The notes: generated from the sequence alone by a model not told the origin. Counted from the stretch's first letter, positions 24,754 through 33,168 are shown. The stretch: DNA of 47,264 bases from CAWJEL01 sp964647255 (GCA_964647255.1 CAZYGI010000026.1:1-47264); one strand, 5' to 3'. A program made the numbers and translations.

Positions 24754-25471
24754 CCGCCTGGCTGGTAGCCGCCCTGCCGACATCTCCTCCCAGGAGCCGA
24801 ATGCCAACCGGGTTCAGGGCGTCGCTGCGTTCTTCGACATGGATCGGACCATCCTGTGCGATAGCTCGGGCCGCCTCTATTTGCGCTATTTGTACAGCCA
24901 GCGGCTTCTGACCTGGCGGCAGTGGGGCATGGTGGCGGTCTGGGTCGGCCTGTATGGGGTCGGCCTGCTCGATTTCCCTCATCTGATCGCACGTCTGATG
25001 GCCCAGGTGGAGGGCGGCAGCGAGGCCGCGGCCTGGCGCATGAGCGCCGCCTGGTTCGAGGCGTCTCTGAACAACGCCATCGCCCCGGGAGCCCGTGAAC
25101 GCATCGAATGGCATCGGGCGCAGGGCCATCATGTGGCGGTCGTCTCGGCGGCTACGCCCTATGCCGTGCAGCCGGTCGCCCGCGCGCTCGGCCTGGGCGA
25201 CCGCTACCTCGCCACGCAGCTAGAGGTCAAATCCGGCGCTTTCACCGGCAGCATCATTGATCCGGCGTGCTATCGGCAGGGCAAACTGGCGCTGACCCGT
25301 CACTATGCCGCTAAACATAATCTTGACCTTGCGCGGAGCTACTTCTACAGTGACAGCGCCAGCGATTTGCCGCTGCTGGAGGTCGTTGGCCACCCGGTCG
25401 CCGTGAACCCGAGCCGCAAGCTGGCGAAAATCGCCGCTTTGCGTGACTGGCCGACGCTGTATTTTTCCTGA
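24746..25471 (+). CDS. HAD-IB family phosphatase (SerB-like)
   Basis: 241 residues from a GTG that overlaps the hflX stop by 8 bp and follows GGGAGG; longer frames are rejected. HAD motif I is FFDMDRTIL with the Asp nucleophile, motif II is VVSAATPYAV, motif III is the Lys in CYRQGKLALTRHYA, and motif IV is YSDSASDLPLLEVVG. The helical cap lies between motifs I and II (LYLRYLYSQRLLTWRQWGMV...). Members of HAD-IB hydrolyse phosphoserine or lipid-linked and small phosphates; substrate here is not evident. Last gene of the unit; a 523-bp spacer follows. Confidence 0.87.
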   Translation: MSDRLAGSRPADISSQEPNANRVQGVAAFFDMDRTILCDSSGRLYLRYLYSQRLLTWRQWGMVAVWVGLYGVGLLDFPHLIARLMAQVEGGSEAAAWRMSAAWFEASLNNAIAPGARERIEWHRAQGHHVAVVSAATPYAVQPVARALGLGDRYLATQLEVKSGAFTGSIIDPACYRQGKLALTRHYAAKHNLDLARSYFYSDSASDLPLLEVVGHPVAVNPSRKLAKIAALRDWPTLYFS

Positions 25472-25664
25472 ATAACAGGGCAGGGGGAGACGACGACCAC
25501 GCACCACGGCCCCACAAGTTGCGCTTGGGATTCGTCAGCCCGCGGCGCCCCAGGTCTCACGGCTGGGCGCTTGCTGCGGTTAGGCCGAACCCGCTGCGCT
25601 CCGATGCGATCATCCCGGTCGCTTCTCCGCAGTCAATTCGATCACTTACGTTATGTCTTCTTTA

Positions 25665-25696
25665 TTGCGTTATTCGCATGTTCACACTATAAGTGT
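25665..25696 (+). promoter_or_regulatory. Promoter with an operator-like dyad over the -10 box
   Basis: TTGCGT (25665-25670), exactly 17 bp, TATAAG (25688-25693). The -10 box lies inside the dyad ACACT-ATA-AGTGT (25684-25696), a typical position for a repressor site. Transcription would begin near 25700, leaving a leader of about 295 nt before the S41 protease ATG. Confidence 0.45.
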
Positions 25697-25804
25697 TATG
25701 TAAATCTGCGTCATTCTACATGGTTTTAGTTGACGTAACGGCGCAATTGGATGGATCGGGGGAGGAGTTGCCGGGCGCGCTGGTCCATACATCTGGGATG
25801 CTGC

Positions 25805-25839
25805 GTCGGCCCGGCTCGCGAGCCGCGAGTCGGGCCGAC
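25805..25839 (+). other. Leader hairpin upstream of the S41 protease genes
   Basis: GTCGGCCCG (25805-25813) pairs with CGGGCCGAC (25831-25839). The loop itself contains the self-complementary GGCTCGCGAGCC (25813-25824). There is no T-run. It would form in the leader of transcripts from the promoter near 25690. Confidence 0.4.
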
Positions 25840-25994
25840 CTTCGCGCGCGCTTTGGTGCGACCGATTACGGTGCGTCGGCCGATCCTGTGCTACAATAGG
25901 TCGTCCGGTATGAGCCGGAGCACTCCCCTGCTGAGCGCGAAAATCAGCCGGGGAAGGGGTCGGAGTCGCAGCGAATATCCTGAAGGAGAAAGCG

Positions 25995-27173
25995 ATGCGC
26001 TGGTGGCGCGGTCTGTTATTCGGCATTCTGATCGGTGCATTGCTGGGCGGCGTTTTCGTCAGCGGTTATACCCTGGGCCAGCATCGCCCGGCGCGCGCCA
26101 CGGCGGCAGGCGCTTTCGACATCGTCTGGACGGTGCAGCAACTGCTGACCGACAAATTCGTCGGGGAAGTCCCTCCGGCGCAAAAACAGGCCTACGGCGC
26201 GGCCGAGGGATTGGCAGCGTCCTTCGGTGATCCGTACACTGTATTTGTTGAGCCGGTCAAGCGCGAGATGGAGCGCGACCAGCTTCGCGGGCAATTCGGC
26301 GGCATCGGGGCGTATATGGGCCGCAATGACGCCGGAGACCTGGTCTTGACGATGATGCGCGACCGCCCCGCTGCGCGGGCCGGCATCCAGGATGGCGACA
26401 TCCTGTTGGAAGTGGACGGCACGCCCATCACCGCGGCGATGACGGTCGAAGAGGTGGTGGCCCTGGTGCGCGGCGACATCGGCGCCAAAGTCACGCTTAA
26501 ACTGCGGCGGCCCGGAGCCGATGCGCTCTACACCGTGACCGTGACGCGAGAGCGGATCGAGACGCCCAGTGTCGAATGGCGGGTCCTGGATGCGGAAAGA
26601 CACGTCGGCTACCTGCGGGTCAGCATCTTCGGGGAGCGCACCGCACAGGAGCTGCGCGATGGCATCACAGCCCTGGCCGGCCAGGGCGTGAACAAGGTCG
26701 TGTTCGATCTGCGCGGCAACGGCGGCGGCCTGGTGGACGCGGCGATCGAGGTCACAAGCCAGTTTTTGCGCGATGGCGACGTCCTGCGAGAGGTCAAGCG
26801 GGGCGGCCAGGAACGTTTCTACCCCGTCAAGAAGCTCTCCAGCCCGGCGCAAGGGTGGGATTTGGTTGTTCTGGTGGATGCCGGCACGGCCAGCGCGTCG
26901 GAGATTGTTTCGGGCGCGCTGCGCGACGCGGGCCGCGCTGTCTTGATCGGCGAAAAGACCTACGGCAAGGGTTCCGTGCAGGAGGTCCACGAGTTTGCGG
27001 ATGGCTCTTCCCTGCATGTCACCATCGCCCGCTGGCTGACACCGAAGCGGAACACCATAGACAAGACCGGCCTGGAGCCCGACATCACGGTCAACATTAC
27101 CCAGGAAGAACGCGCGGCGGGCCGGGACCCCCAACTGGCGCGTGCCCAGGCCTGGCTGAACGGCGAGAAATGA
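25995..27173 (+). CDS. S41 C-terminal processing peptidase (first of tandem pair)
   Basis: 392 residues from ATG after GAAGGAGAAA. The N-terminal helix LLFGILIGALLGGVFVSGYTLG anchors it outside the membrane. A PDZ domain (about 98-185) contains GIGAYMGR and PAARAGIQDGDILLEVDGTPI. The peptidase core has YLRVSIFGERTAQEL and FDLRGNGGGLVDAAIEV. The predicted catalytic dyad is Ser300 in AGTASASEIV and Lys325 in KTYGKGSVQE, 25 residues apart as in Prc/CtpA. The family trims or degrades exported proteins from their C-termini. A paralogue follows after 43 bp. Confidence 0.93.
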   Translation: MRWWRGLLFGILIGALLGGVFVSGYTLGQHRPARATAAGAFDIVWTVQQLLTDKFVGEVPPAQKQAYGAAEGLAASFGDPYTVFVEPVKREMERDQLRGQFGGIGAYMGRNDAGDLVLTMMRDRPAARAGIQDGDILLEVDGTPITAAMTVEEVVALVRGDIGAKVTLKLRRPGADALYTVTVTRERIETPSVEWRVLDAERHVGYLRVSIFGERTAQELRDGITALAGQGVNKVVFDLRGNGGGLVDAAIEVTSQFLRDGDVLREVKRGGQERFYPVKKLSSPAQGWDLVVLVDAGTASASEIVSGALRDAGRAVLIGEKTYGKGSVQEVHEFADGSSLHVTIARWLTPKRNTIDKTGLEPDITVNITQEERAAGRDPQLARAQAWLNGEK

Positions 27174-27216
27174 CTGACAACCAGTTTGAATCTAACATTA
27201 TGTAAATAGGTGTGCT

Positions 27217-28527
27217 ATGGAACAGAAACACTCGGCAATCGGTTTGAAAATATTCGTGATCACCATCGCGGCGTTAGTGATCGCCCTGGCCTCATTCGGC
27301 GTCGGGTTAGGCGTCGGACTGGTGACGGGCAAAAACACGCAGACATCCCTGGCCGCAGCGCCCCAGAGCGAGCCGCCGGACGCGGGCGCGCCCGCTGCCC
27401 TGCCCTCCCCTGCCGCAGAGCGGACGCCTACTGCGACGGAGAAGACAGATGCCACCGGTTCGGCGCCCAAGCTGGATACCAAGCTCTTCAACGAGGCGCT
27501 GGATCTGCTGAACAAGCAATTCTATGGTGACCTGCCGCAAGGCGAGGACCTGACGCACAAGGTCCTGCAGGGCTTTGTCGGCCAACTCGGCGATCCGCAC
27601 ACGGCGTTCCTCGATCCGCAGCAGGCTGAGATGTTCAATACCGACCTCCAGGGCAGCTTCGAGGGCATCGGTGCGCGGGTGGACAAGGCAACTGGCGGCG
27701 GCGTCGAACTCAAGTATCTCTACGCCGATCAGCCGGCGATCAATGCGGGCCTTCAGGTCGGCGATTTCATTATGAAGGTGGATGGGCAGGATGTCACCGG
27801 GCTGTCGCTCGATGATGCGATCATGTTGATCCGCGGCCCGCGCGATACCAAAGTTGTGCTGACCATCAAGCGCGGCGACCAAGAACCGTTCGACGTGACC
27901 GTGACGCGAAAGCGCATCGAGATCCCGGTGGTGGAGACGAAGACACTCGGCGACGGGAAGATCGCGTATGTCGCCTTAAGCGAATTCAGCGGCGTGGCCC
28001 CGGACAAGTTGAAGAGCGCCTTGACGGATGCCCTGGCGAAAAAGCCTGCGGGCCTGATTCTCGACTTGCGCGGCAACCCGGGCGGATTCCTGGATTCGGC
28101 GGTGCAGATCGGCAGTTACTTCGTCCCTGAAGGCGATATCCTGATCGAGCGCTTCAAGGATGGCCGCGAGCAGCATTACCCGCGTCAGGGCCGCTTCCTG
28201 CTGGGCACTACCCCCCTCGTCGTGTTGATAGATGGCGGCAGCGCCAGTGCCTCCGAGATCGTCGCCGGCGCGATCCAGGATGCCGGCACAGGCAAGCTCA
28301 TCGGCGAGACCAGCTACGGCAAAGGCTCAGTGCAGTTGCCGAACGCGCTGAGTGACGGGTCACAGCTCCGGGTCACCATCGCACACTGGTTCACCCCCAA
28401 GGATCGGGCGATCCACGGCGTGGGATTGACGCCCGACATCGAAGTTAAGCTCACAGCCGATGACGTCAAGGCGCAGCGCGACCCACAACTGGATCGGGCC
28501 GTCGAGTTTCTGCTGACGGGGAAGTAA
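27217..28527 (+). CDS. S41 C-terminal processing peptidase (second of tandem pair)
   Basis: 436 residues. Membrane anchor at about 10-36 (LKIFVITIAALVIALASFGVGLGVG), then a low-complexity Ala/Pro linker to residue 80. A PDZ domain (about 145-230) has GIGARVDK and PAINAGLQVGDFIMKVDGQDV. The core has LILDLRGNPGGFLDSAVQI. Predicted catalytic Ser344 in GGSASASEIV and Lys369 in TSYGKGSVQL are 25 residues apart. It is distinct from the upstream copy mainly in the longer linker, which suggests an old duplication rather than a recent one. It shares the transcript with its neighbour and is followed by smpB after 35 bp. Confidence 0.93.
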   Translation: MEQKHSAIGLKIFVITIAALVIALASFGVGLGVGLVTGKNTQTSLAAAPQSEPPDAGAPAALPSPAAERTPTATEKTDATGSAPKLDTKLFNEALDLLNKQFYGDLPQGEDLTHKVLQGFVGQLGDPHTAFLDPQQAEMFNTDLQGSFEGIGARVDKATGGGVELKYLYADQPAINAGLQVGDFIMKVDGQDVTGLSLDDAIMLIRGPRDTKVVLTIKRGDQEPFDVTVTRKRIEIPVVETKTLGDGKIAYVALSEFSGVAPDKLKSALTDALAKKPAGLILDLRGNPGGFLDSAVQIGSYFVPEGDILIERFKDGREQHYPRQGRFLLGTTPLVVLIDGGSASASEIVAGAIQDAGTGKLIGETSYGKGSVQLPNALSDGSQLRVTIAHWFTPKDRAIHGVGLTPDIEVKLTADDVKAQRDPQLDRAVEFLLTGK

Positions 28528-28562
28528 ACGCGGCGCGGGGATCACCTTCCGGGAGGATCGGA

Positions 28563-29042
28563 TTGTCCAGACATACGCCAGGCGAGGTCAAGCCGGTTGC
28601 CAGCAACCGCAAAGCCCAGCATGACTACTTCATCGAAGACTCCTACGAAGCGGGGATTGCGCTGACCGGCACCGAGATCAAGTCGGTGCGGGCCGGCCGC
28701 GTCAACCTGCGGGATGGCTTCGTGCAGATTCGCAACGGCGAGGCGTGGCTGGTCAACGTCCATATCTCACCGTACGACTTCGGCAACCGGGAAAACCATG
28801 AGCCGCGCCGGGAGCGCCGGCTCCTGCTGCATCACCAGGAGATCCGCAAGCTCCAGAGCAAAATTGCCGAGCGGGGCTGGACGGTTGTCCCGCTGCGCAT
28901 GTACCTGAAGACCGGCCGGGCGAAGATCGAGATCGCCCTGGTGCGCGGCAAACGCCTGTACGACAAACGCGACGCCGTCGCCGAGCGCGACATGGATCGG
29001 GAGTTGGAGCGCGCCGTCAAGCACTGGCGCGACGAAGAGTGA
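28563..29042 (+). CDS. smpB: tmRNA-binding protein SmpB
   Basis: 159 residues from a TTG with GGGAGG upstream. Family motifs are complete: VASNRKAQHDYFIEDSYEAGIALTGTEIKSVRAGRVNLRDGFV, HISPYDFGNRENHEPRRERRLLLH and VPLRMYLKTGRAKIEIALVRGKRLYDKRD. The C-terminal tail, which folds into the mRNA channel, is RDMDRELERAVKHWRDEE. SmpB brings tmRNA to stalled ribosomes. The partner gene ssrA starts 70 bp downstream with its own promoter, an arrangement seen in many bacteria. Confidence 0.96.
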   Translation: MSRHTPGEVKPVASNRKAQHDYFIEDSYEAGIALTGTEIKSVRAGRVNLRDGFVQIRNGEAWLVNVHISPYDFGNRENHEPRRERRLLLHHQEIRKLQSKIAERGWTVVPLRMYLKTGRAKIEIALVRGKRLYDKRDAVAERDMDRELERAVKHWRDEE

Positions 29043-29071
29043 ACGCACACGCGCAGCGGCGTTTTGCTTTC

Positions 29072-29100
29072 TTGCACATCCGGTCAGGCTATGCTAGACT
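29072..29100 (+). promoter_or_regulatory. Promoter of ssrA (tmRNA)
   Basis: TTGCAC (29072-29077), exactly 17 bp, TAGACT (29095-29100). Transcription would start about 6 nt before the mature 5' end at 29113, consistent with RNase P trimming. Confidence 0.65.
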
Positions 29101-29112
29101 GGCGTTTGCCAC

Positions 29113-29526
29113 GGGGATGACTGGTTTCGACGGGGCAAATGGGTCGTAAGCTGCAGGCCGAGGCGCTCTCACCTCGCTAATCCAGAGCAAAACAACAACT
29201 GCCAACAACACTGGCAAGGCTTTCACCTTCCCCTTCGCGCAGGCCAACGCCGTTGCGCTTGCCGCGTAAGCGAGATCGTGAGCCGAACTGGTCGCCTCAA
29301 AACGACCACGGTGCCTATCACGGGGCCAGGCGGCGTGATAGAACATCGTCATAGACCGTAAGGTGCAGCCCTCAGACGCCGATAGGCGGGCTTAAGACTC
29401 TCGGCTAGCTGAACTAGTGGACGGTGGTTGCTGCCGGACCGTTCGGCGAAACTCAAATCAGCGACTATGCTTGTAGACGCTTGCGGTCGTTTGTTTCGGA
29501 CCCGGGTTCGACTCCCGGCATCTCCA
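29113..29526 (+). ncRNA. ssrA: Transfer-messenger RNA
   Basis: 414 nt. The 5' end GGGGATG (29113-29119) pairs with CATCTCC (29519-29525, one G-U pair), discriminator A29526. The tRNA-like T-arm is near the 3' end (CCGGG, TTCGACT, CCCGG). GGGGATGACTGGTTTCGACG is the usual tmRNA 5' tract. The tag reading frame ends ...ANAVALAA then TAA (29267-29269). The frame is in phase with the conserved TAATC at 29178-29182 and is long: 28 codons if counted from just after TAATC, or 22 codons if it resumes at the Ala codon 29201. CCA is not encoded (CTG follows). Together with adjacent smpB this is the trans-translation system. Confidence 0.96.
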
Positions 29527-29537
29527 CTGCGCAGGGG

Positions 29538-29566
29538 AAGGCCGCCTACTTGGGCGGCCTTTCTTG
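29538..29566 (+). terminator. Intrinsic terminator of ssrA
   Basis: AAGGCCGCC (29538-29546) and GGCGGCCTT (29553-29561) form a 9-bp GC stem with a 6-base loop, followed by a T-rich tail TTCTTG. It lies 12 bp after the mature tmRNA end. Confidence 0.92.
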
Positions 29567-29597
29567 TCCCCATCATCACACCAAGAGACCTGGCATC

Positions 29598-30464
29598 ATG
29601 TTACAACAAACAGGATCTACGACACCCGACTACAGCCGTGAATTGGACGTCGCCATGCGACTCGCCCGGGAAGCCGGTGCGATTGTCAAGACGTTCTATG
29701 AGGTGCCTCCCACCATCCGGTGGAAAGACCCGACCGAGCCGGTCACCGAAGCCGACCGCGCGGCGAACGCGCATCTCGTTAAGCAATTGGGTCAGCTTTT
29801 CCCGGAAGACGGCATCCTCGCGGAGGAATCGCGCGACGATCCGGCCCGCCTCAGCAAGCGGCGGGTCTGGATCGTGGACCCGGTGGACGGGACCCAGGAA
29901 TTCATCGCGCACAACGGCGAGTTCGTCATCATGATCGGGCTGGTGGAGGACGGCGCGCCGGTGGTTGGGGTCGTCTACCAACCGATCGGTGACATCCTCT
30001 ATGCGGCCTCGCTGAGCAAAGGTGCGTTTGTCGAAGAGTTCGGGGAGCGGAGCCCCCTGCGCGTCTCGCAGCGCCTCGATCTGCGCAAGTATCGCCTGGT
30101 CGTGAGCCGTTCGCACCGGCCGCCCGTCGTGGACGAGATCATCCGCACCATGCAGCTCCAGCGTGAGCGAAGCGTCGGCAGCGTGGGCCTGAAGATCGGT
30201 CTGATCGCGCGCGGACAGGCCGAGTTTTATGTACATCCCAACCCCGGCACCAAGGAATGGGACACCTGCGCGCCGGAGGTCATCCTGCGCGAAGCCGGCG
30301 GACGCATGACGGATTGTTGGGGGCGTCCCCTGGAGTACAACCGTCCCGATATCGTCCGCCATTTCGGCGTGCTTGGCAGCAACCGCATCCGCCACGCGCA
30401 GCTCTGCGAGATCGTCGCCCGCGTGCTGGACGACGCGGGCGTTGATGCTGAATTCGGGTTCTGA
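29598..30464 (+). CDS. cysQ: CysQ/inositol-monophosphatase family phosphatase
   Basis: 288 residues; the open frame extends into tmRNA, but the domain begins at MLQQTGSTTPDYSRELDVAMRLAREAG. Metal and catalytic motifs of the Li-sensitive phosphatase fold: EPVTEADRAAN, LAEESRDD, WIVDPVDGTQEF (metal-binding DPxDG) and KEWDTCAPEVILREAGG. The pattern fits 3'(2'),5'-bisphosphate nucleotidase CysQ better than inositol monophosphatase, but both remain possible. PAP hydrolysis would support sulfate assimilation. The start has only a weak AAGAGA upstream. The unknown gene downstream begins 5 bp after the stop. Confidence 0.82.
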   Translation: MLQQTGSTTPDYSRELDVAMRLAREAGAIVKTFYEVPPTIRWKDPTEPVTEADRAANAHLVKQLGQLFPEDGILAEESRDDPARLSKRRVWIVDPVDGTQEFIAHNGEFVIMIGLVEDGAPVVGVVYQPIGDILYAASLSKGAFVEEFGERSPLRVSQRLDLRKYRLVVSRSHRPPVVDEIIRTMQLQRERSVGSVGLKIGLIARGQAEFYVHPNPGTKEWDTCAPEVILREAGGRMTDCWGRPLEYNRPDIVRHFGVLGSNRIRHAQLCEIVARVLDDAGVDAEFGF

Positions 30465-30469
30465 TTACG

Positions 30470-31345
30470 ATGCTTCCATCCTGGCTCAAACCGCCTCGCT
30501 GGATAGATCGCGACGCCGACGAGGCGCCTGGGCGACACGATCTCTCGCGCGAGCCGCACCGGCCGGTCTTTCTGCGCGAAGTCGCGGGGTGGGATCCGCG
30601 CTGGCAGCGCATGTTGTTCCAGGTTATGGTGCCGGTGCAACTGCTGGTCAGCCTCGGAGTTGATCCGGTGGATCTCACCGATGCGGACGGACGGTCGGTC
30701 GCGTTCAGCCGTGTGGGCGCCGATGGAAGCAGTTTCCGGCTCGAAGTCTACCCGACCGGTGACGCGCGAGATCCGTTTGCCGAGCTTGAACTGATTGACA
30801 CACCGTTCAACCAGATCGAAGTCGTTTGGTTGGCCTTGCAGGATCCGCGCAGCCCACGTTTCGACATAGACGTGATGCCCAACGGTGCGGAAACCCACCG
30901 CGGCGTGCTGTGCCGCAACCTCGTCGCCGAGGAGGCGGCGAAGGCCGCCGGCCTCGCACCCGGCCAGATTCGGGGAGGGCTGCGCTCATTTCGTTGGGTG
31001 GCCGAGCGGATCGAGAATCTGATGCTGTGTCTGAACCAGCGTGATTTCATCGCCCAGCCGTTGTATTACCACACGGCGATCCTGTTTGAACAGTACGGGT
31101 TCGGTTATCTGCAGGGGCAATCGCGGCTCGAAGAGATTGCCCAGGACTTCGCACCGGGCGGCAAGCTGCGCCGGCGGCTGGATGGCTCCACGCCGTTCCG
31201 CCTCCCGGAGCAAGCCGATAGCGTGCGCGGCCGTTCGTGGGCGATCCATGATGGCATCCTCGATGAGCCATGGGACCGCGTGCGAATGGTCAAACGGCTG
31301 GGCGCCAGTTGGGGAATCAACACGTGTCCAGGCGTACCCTGGTAG
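30470..31345 (+). CDS. Conserved protein of unknown function
   Basis: 291 residues, soluble, no signal peptide or membrane segment, not recognised. It contains an Asp/Arg/Pro-rich start (WLKPPRWIDRDADEAPGRHD), a beta-rich middle (VAFSRVGADGSSFRLEVYPTGDARDPFAELELIDTPFNQIEVVWLAL, DIDVMPNGAETHRGV), and a helical C-terminal half (EEAAKAAGLAPGQIRGGLRSFRWVAERIENLMLCLNQRDFIAQPLYYHTAILFEQYGFGYLQG). The evenly spread conserved-looking aromatics and the coding signature make it a real gene. It sits between cysQ (5 bp) and mtnP (33 bp), all in one direction, so a role with adenine nucleotide or sulfur salvage is possible but only from context. Confidence 0.75.
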   Translation: MLPSWLKPPRWIDRDADEAPGRHDLSREPHRPVFLREVAGWDPRWQRMLFQVMVPVQLLVSLGVDPVDLTDADGRSVAFSRVGADGSSFRLEVYPTGDARDPFAELELIDTPFNQIEVVWLALQDPRSPRFDIDVMPNGAETHRGVLCRNLVAEEAAKAAGLAPGQIRGGLRSFRWVAERIENLMLCLNQRDFIAQPLYYHTAILFEQYGFGYLQGQSRLEEIAQDFAPGGKLRRRLDGSTPFRLPEQADSVRGRSWAIHDGILDEPWDRVRMVKRLGASWGINTCPGVPW

Positions 31346-31378
31346 GCGGGCCCTGGCAGCATGAAAGGATGGGATGAT

Positions 31379-32257
31379 ATGGACAAGGTGCGAATCGGCG
31401 TGATCGGCGGCAGCGGCGTCTACGATATGGCGCAGCTCGAGGATGTGCACGAAGTGCGCCTCGACACCCCGTTCGGCGCACCCTCCGACGCCTACGTCGT
31501 CGGCGCCATCGCGGGGACGCCTGTGGCCTTCCTGCCCCGACATGGCCGCGGCCATCGGATCAGCCCGACCCGGCTCAACAGTCGGGCCAACATCTACGGC
31601 TTCAAGATGCTGGGAGTGGAATACCTGATCTCGATCAGCGCATGCGGCAGCCTGCAGCCCGACTATCGCCCCGGCGACATCGTGGTGCCGGACCAGCTTT
31701 TTGACCGCACCCGGCTGCGCTACTCGAGCTTCTTTGACGATCCCGCGGCCGGCACGGGCGGCCTAGTCATCCACGTCTCCGTCGCCGATCCGCTCTGCCC
31801 CTTCTTGAATCGCATTTGCGCCGCTGCCGTTGAGGCTTGTGACCACCCGGTGCACCGCGGCGGGACGTTCGTCACCATCGAAGGCCCGCGCTTCAGCACC
31901 AAGGCCGAGAGCCGGGTGTTTCAGAACCTGGGGTTTGCCATTATCGGCATGACAGCCATCCCGGAAGCATTCCTCGCCCGAGAGGCCGGCATGAGCTACG
32001 CCACCATGGCGCATGTCACCGATTACGATGTCTGGCACGAGACCGAATCGCCCGTCACCGTGGACATGGTTGTGCGCCAACTCCTCGCCAATGCCGAGGT
32101 TGCTAAGGCGTCTGTGGCGAAGGCGGTGGTCATGCTCAAGGACGCTCCGCCCTCCCCCTACGCGGACAGCCTGCGCGACGCAATCATCACCAACCGCGCT
32201 GCGATCCCGGCCGATGTCGCCACCCGGTTGAATCTGCTGATTGGCCGTTACCTCTGA
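31379..32257 (+). CDS. mtnP: S-methyl-5'-thioadenosine phosphorylase
   Basis: 292 residues from ATG after AAGGATGGGA; an earlier in-frame ATG (31361) is less well placed. PNP/MTAP family 2: IGVIGGSGVYDM (phosphate loop), FLPRHGRGHRISP, LNSRANIYGFKMLGVEYLISISACGSL, EGPRFSTKAESR, GMTAIPEAFLAREAGMSYATMAHVTDYDVW. The DYD adenine-binding motif points to MTAP rather than inosine/guanosine PNP. It cleaves MTA with phosphate to adenine and methylthioribose-1-phosphate. A separate MTA/SAH deaminase is also encoded in this window. It ends at a terminator shared with the convergent thioredoxin gene. Confidence 0.93.
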   Translation: MDKVRIGVIGGSGVYDMAQLEDVHEVRLDTPFGAPSDAYVVGAIAGTPVAFLPRHGRGHRISPTRLNSRANIYGFKMLGVEYLISISACGSLQPDYRPGDIVVPDQLFDRTRLRYSSFFDDPAAGTGGLVIHVSVADPLCPFLNRICAAAVEACDHPVHRGGTFVTIEGPRFSTKAESRVFQNLGFAIIGMTAIPEAFLAREAGMSYATMAHVTDYDVWHETESPVTVDMVVRQLLANAEVAKASVAKAVVMLKDAPPSPYADSLRDAIITNRAAIPADVATRLNLLIGRYL

Positions 32258-32260
32258 GAT

Positions 32261-32297
32261 AGAAAAAAGGGGCGAGCCCGCCGCGGACCCGCCCCTT
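32261..32297 (-). terminator. Intrinsic terminator for the leftward DsbA-like gene
   Basis: Hairpin AAGGGGCG (32267-32274) with CGCCCCTT (32290-32297). Read leftward it is followed by a T-run (AAAAAA at 32263-32268 on the plus strand). The same stem may slow rightward transcripts of mtnP, but no plus-strand T-run follows. Confidence 0.85.
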
Positions 32298-32410
32298 CGA
32301 CCTCCGGCGCCCTGCTACTTCGCATAGCCTACTTGGCCTGATTTCTAATCTTATCCAACGTTTTCTTGAAATTCACTGGCTACACGAAGTTTATCGGGTG
32401 CCCGCTTGTG

Positions 32411-33112
32411 CTACTGGAGCAAACTGTCAATCGTCGTCTTGAAGACCGCAAACGGCTGCGCGCCCTGCAACTGCTTGCCGTTGATCATGAAGGTCGGCGT
32501 GGCGTTGATGCCGAAACCGACGGCTTCGTTCTGCGCCGCCTTCAGCTCATCGTAGTGCTGACTGCCGTCCACACACGCACCGAACTGCGTCGCATCCAGC
32601 CCAAGCTGGGCTGCGTAGCTTTTCAGCGTCGCTGGGGAGAATGCGTTGGCGCTGGCGCCCTGCTGCTGGAACAGAACATCGTGGTAATCCCAGAACTTGC
32701 CCTGGTCGGCCGCGCAGAGCGCCGCGTTCGCGGGCGCGCTGGTTGTCCCCCAGTTCAACACAAACGGCTTGTACACAAAGCGCACCTGGCCGCCGTTCTC
32801 GTAAGCGGCGCGCAGTTGCACGCCCTGGTTGAGCGCAAAGTCACGGCAATGGCTGCAGCCAAAGTCGGAGTACTCCACGATGGTCACTTTGGCATCCTTG
32901 GCGCCCCAGGAGGTGCCTTCGCCCACCCGATTGGTCACAACGATCGGCTTGCGGGCCACCGAAGTCATCAACAGGATCAAGCCGACCGCCACCACAACCA
33001 CGGCTGCGATCACGCCAAGCAGCAGCCACCGGGACGCCGGCGCCGCGGGGGTCGTCGTCTTGCCGCTCCTGGAGGCGCTGCCAGGCTTCGGCATCTGCGT
33101 ACGTTTTGCCAT
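32411..33112 (-). CDS. DsbA-family thiol-disulfide oxidoreductase, membrane-anchored
   Basis: 233 residues. The N-terminus is basic, then one hydrophobic helix (WLLLGVIAAVVVVAVGLILLM, about 29-49) places the rest outside the membrane. The thioredoxin domain starts WGAKDAKVTIVEYSDFGCSHC with active-site motif CSHC. FVYKPFVL, then a helical insert with CAADQGKFWDYHDVLFQ, and the cis-Pro segment GINATPTFMINGKQL follow. It is of the Thioredoxin_4/DsbA-like type found as periplasmic or extracytoplasmic oxidants of cysteine pairs. It has its own promoter and terminator and stands divergent to the polysaccharide locus. Confidence 0.9.
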   Translation of the reverse strand: MAKRTQMPKPGSASRSGKTTTPAAPASRWLLLGVIAAVVVVAVGLILLMTSVARKPIVVTNRVGEGTSWGAKDAKVTIVEYSDFGCSHCRDFALNQGVQLRAAYENGGQVRFVYKPFVLNWGTTSAPANAALCAADQGKFWDYHDVLFQQQGASANAFSPATLKSYAAQLGLDATQFGACVDGSQHYDELKAAQNEAVGFGINATPTFMINGKQLQGAQPFAVFKTTIDSLLQ

Positions 33113-33168
33113 ACATCTTCTCCCAAAGTTTCGATCTCAGGCTGGCAGGGCCAGACCGTCGGGTCGAG

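Larger units (their letters stand above)
25472..25994 (+). other. Long spacer (523 bp) with AT-rich patch, promoter, dyad and hairpin
   Basis: No convincing gene. Two open frames here (25693-25899 and 25751-26230) lack ribosome-binding sites, and the second runs out of frame into the next gene. An AT-rich patch at about 25620-25740 stands out against the GC-rich surroundings and holds a promoter with an overlapping dyad. A hairpin at 25805-25839 and an isolated TACAAT at 25892-25897 lie farther on. The stretch therefore looks like a long 5' leader plus control region for the S41 protease genes. Confidence 0.6.

Noticed and set aside
25693..25899. Short open frame in the leader of the S41 protease genes
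   Set aside because: No Shine-Dalgarno, no family resemblance, starts inside the promoter dyad.
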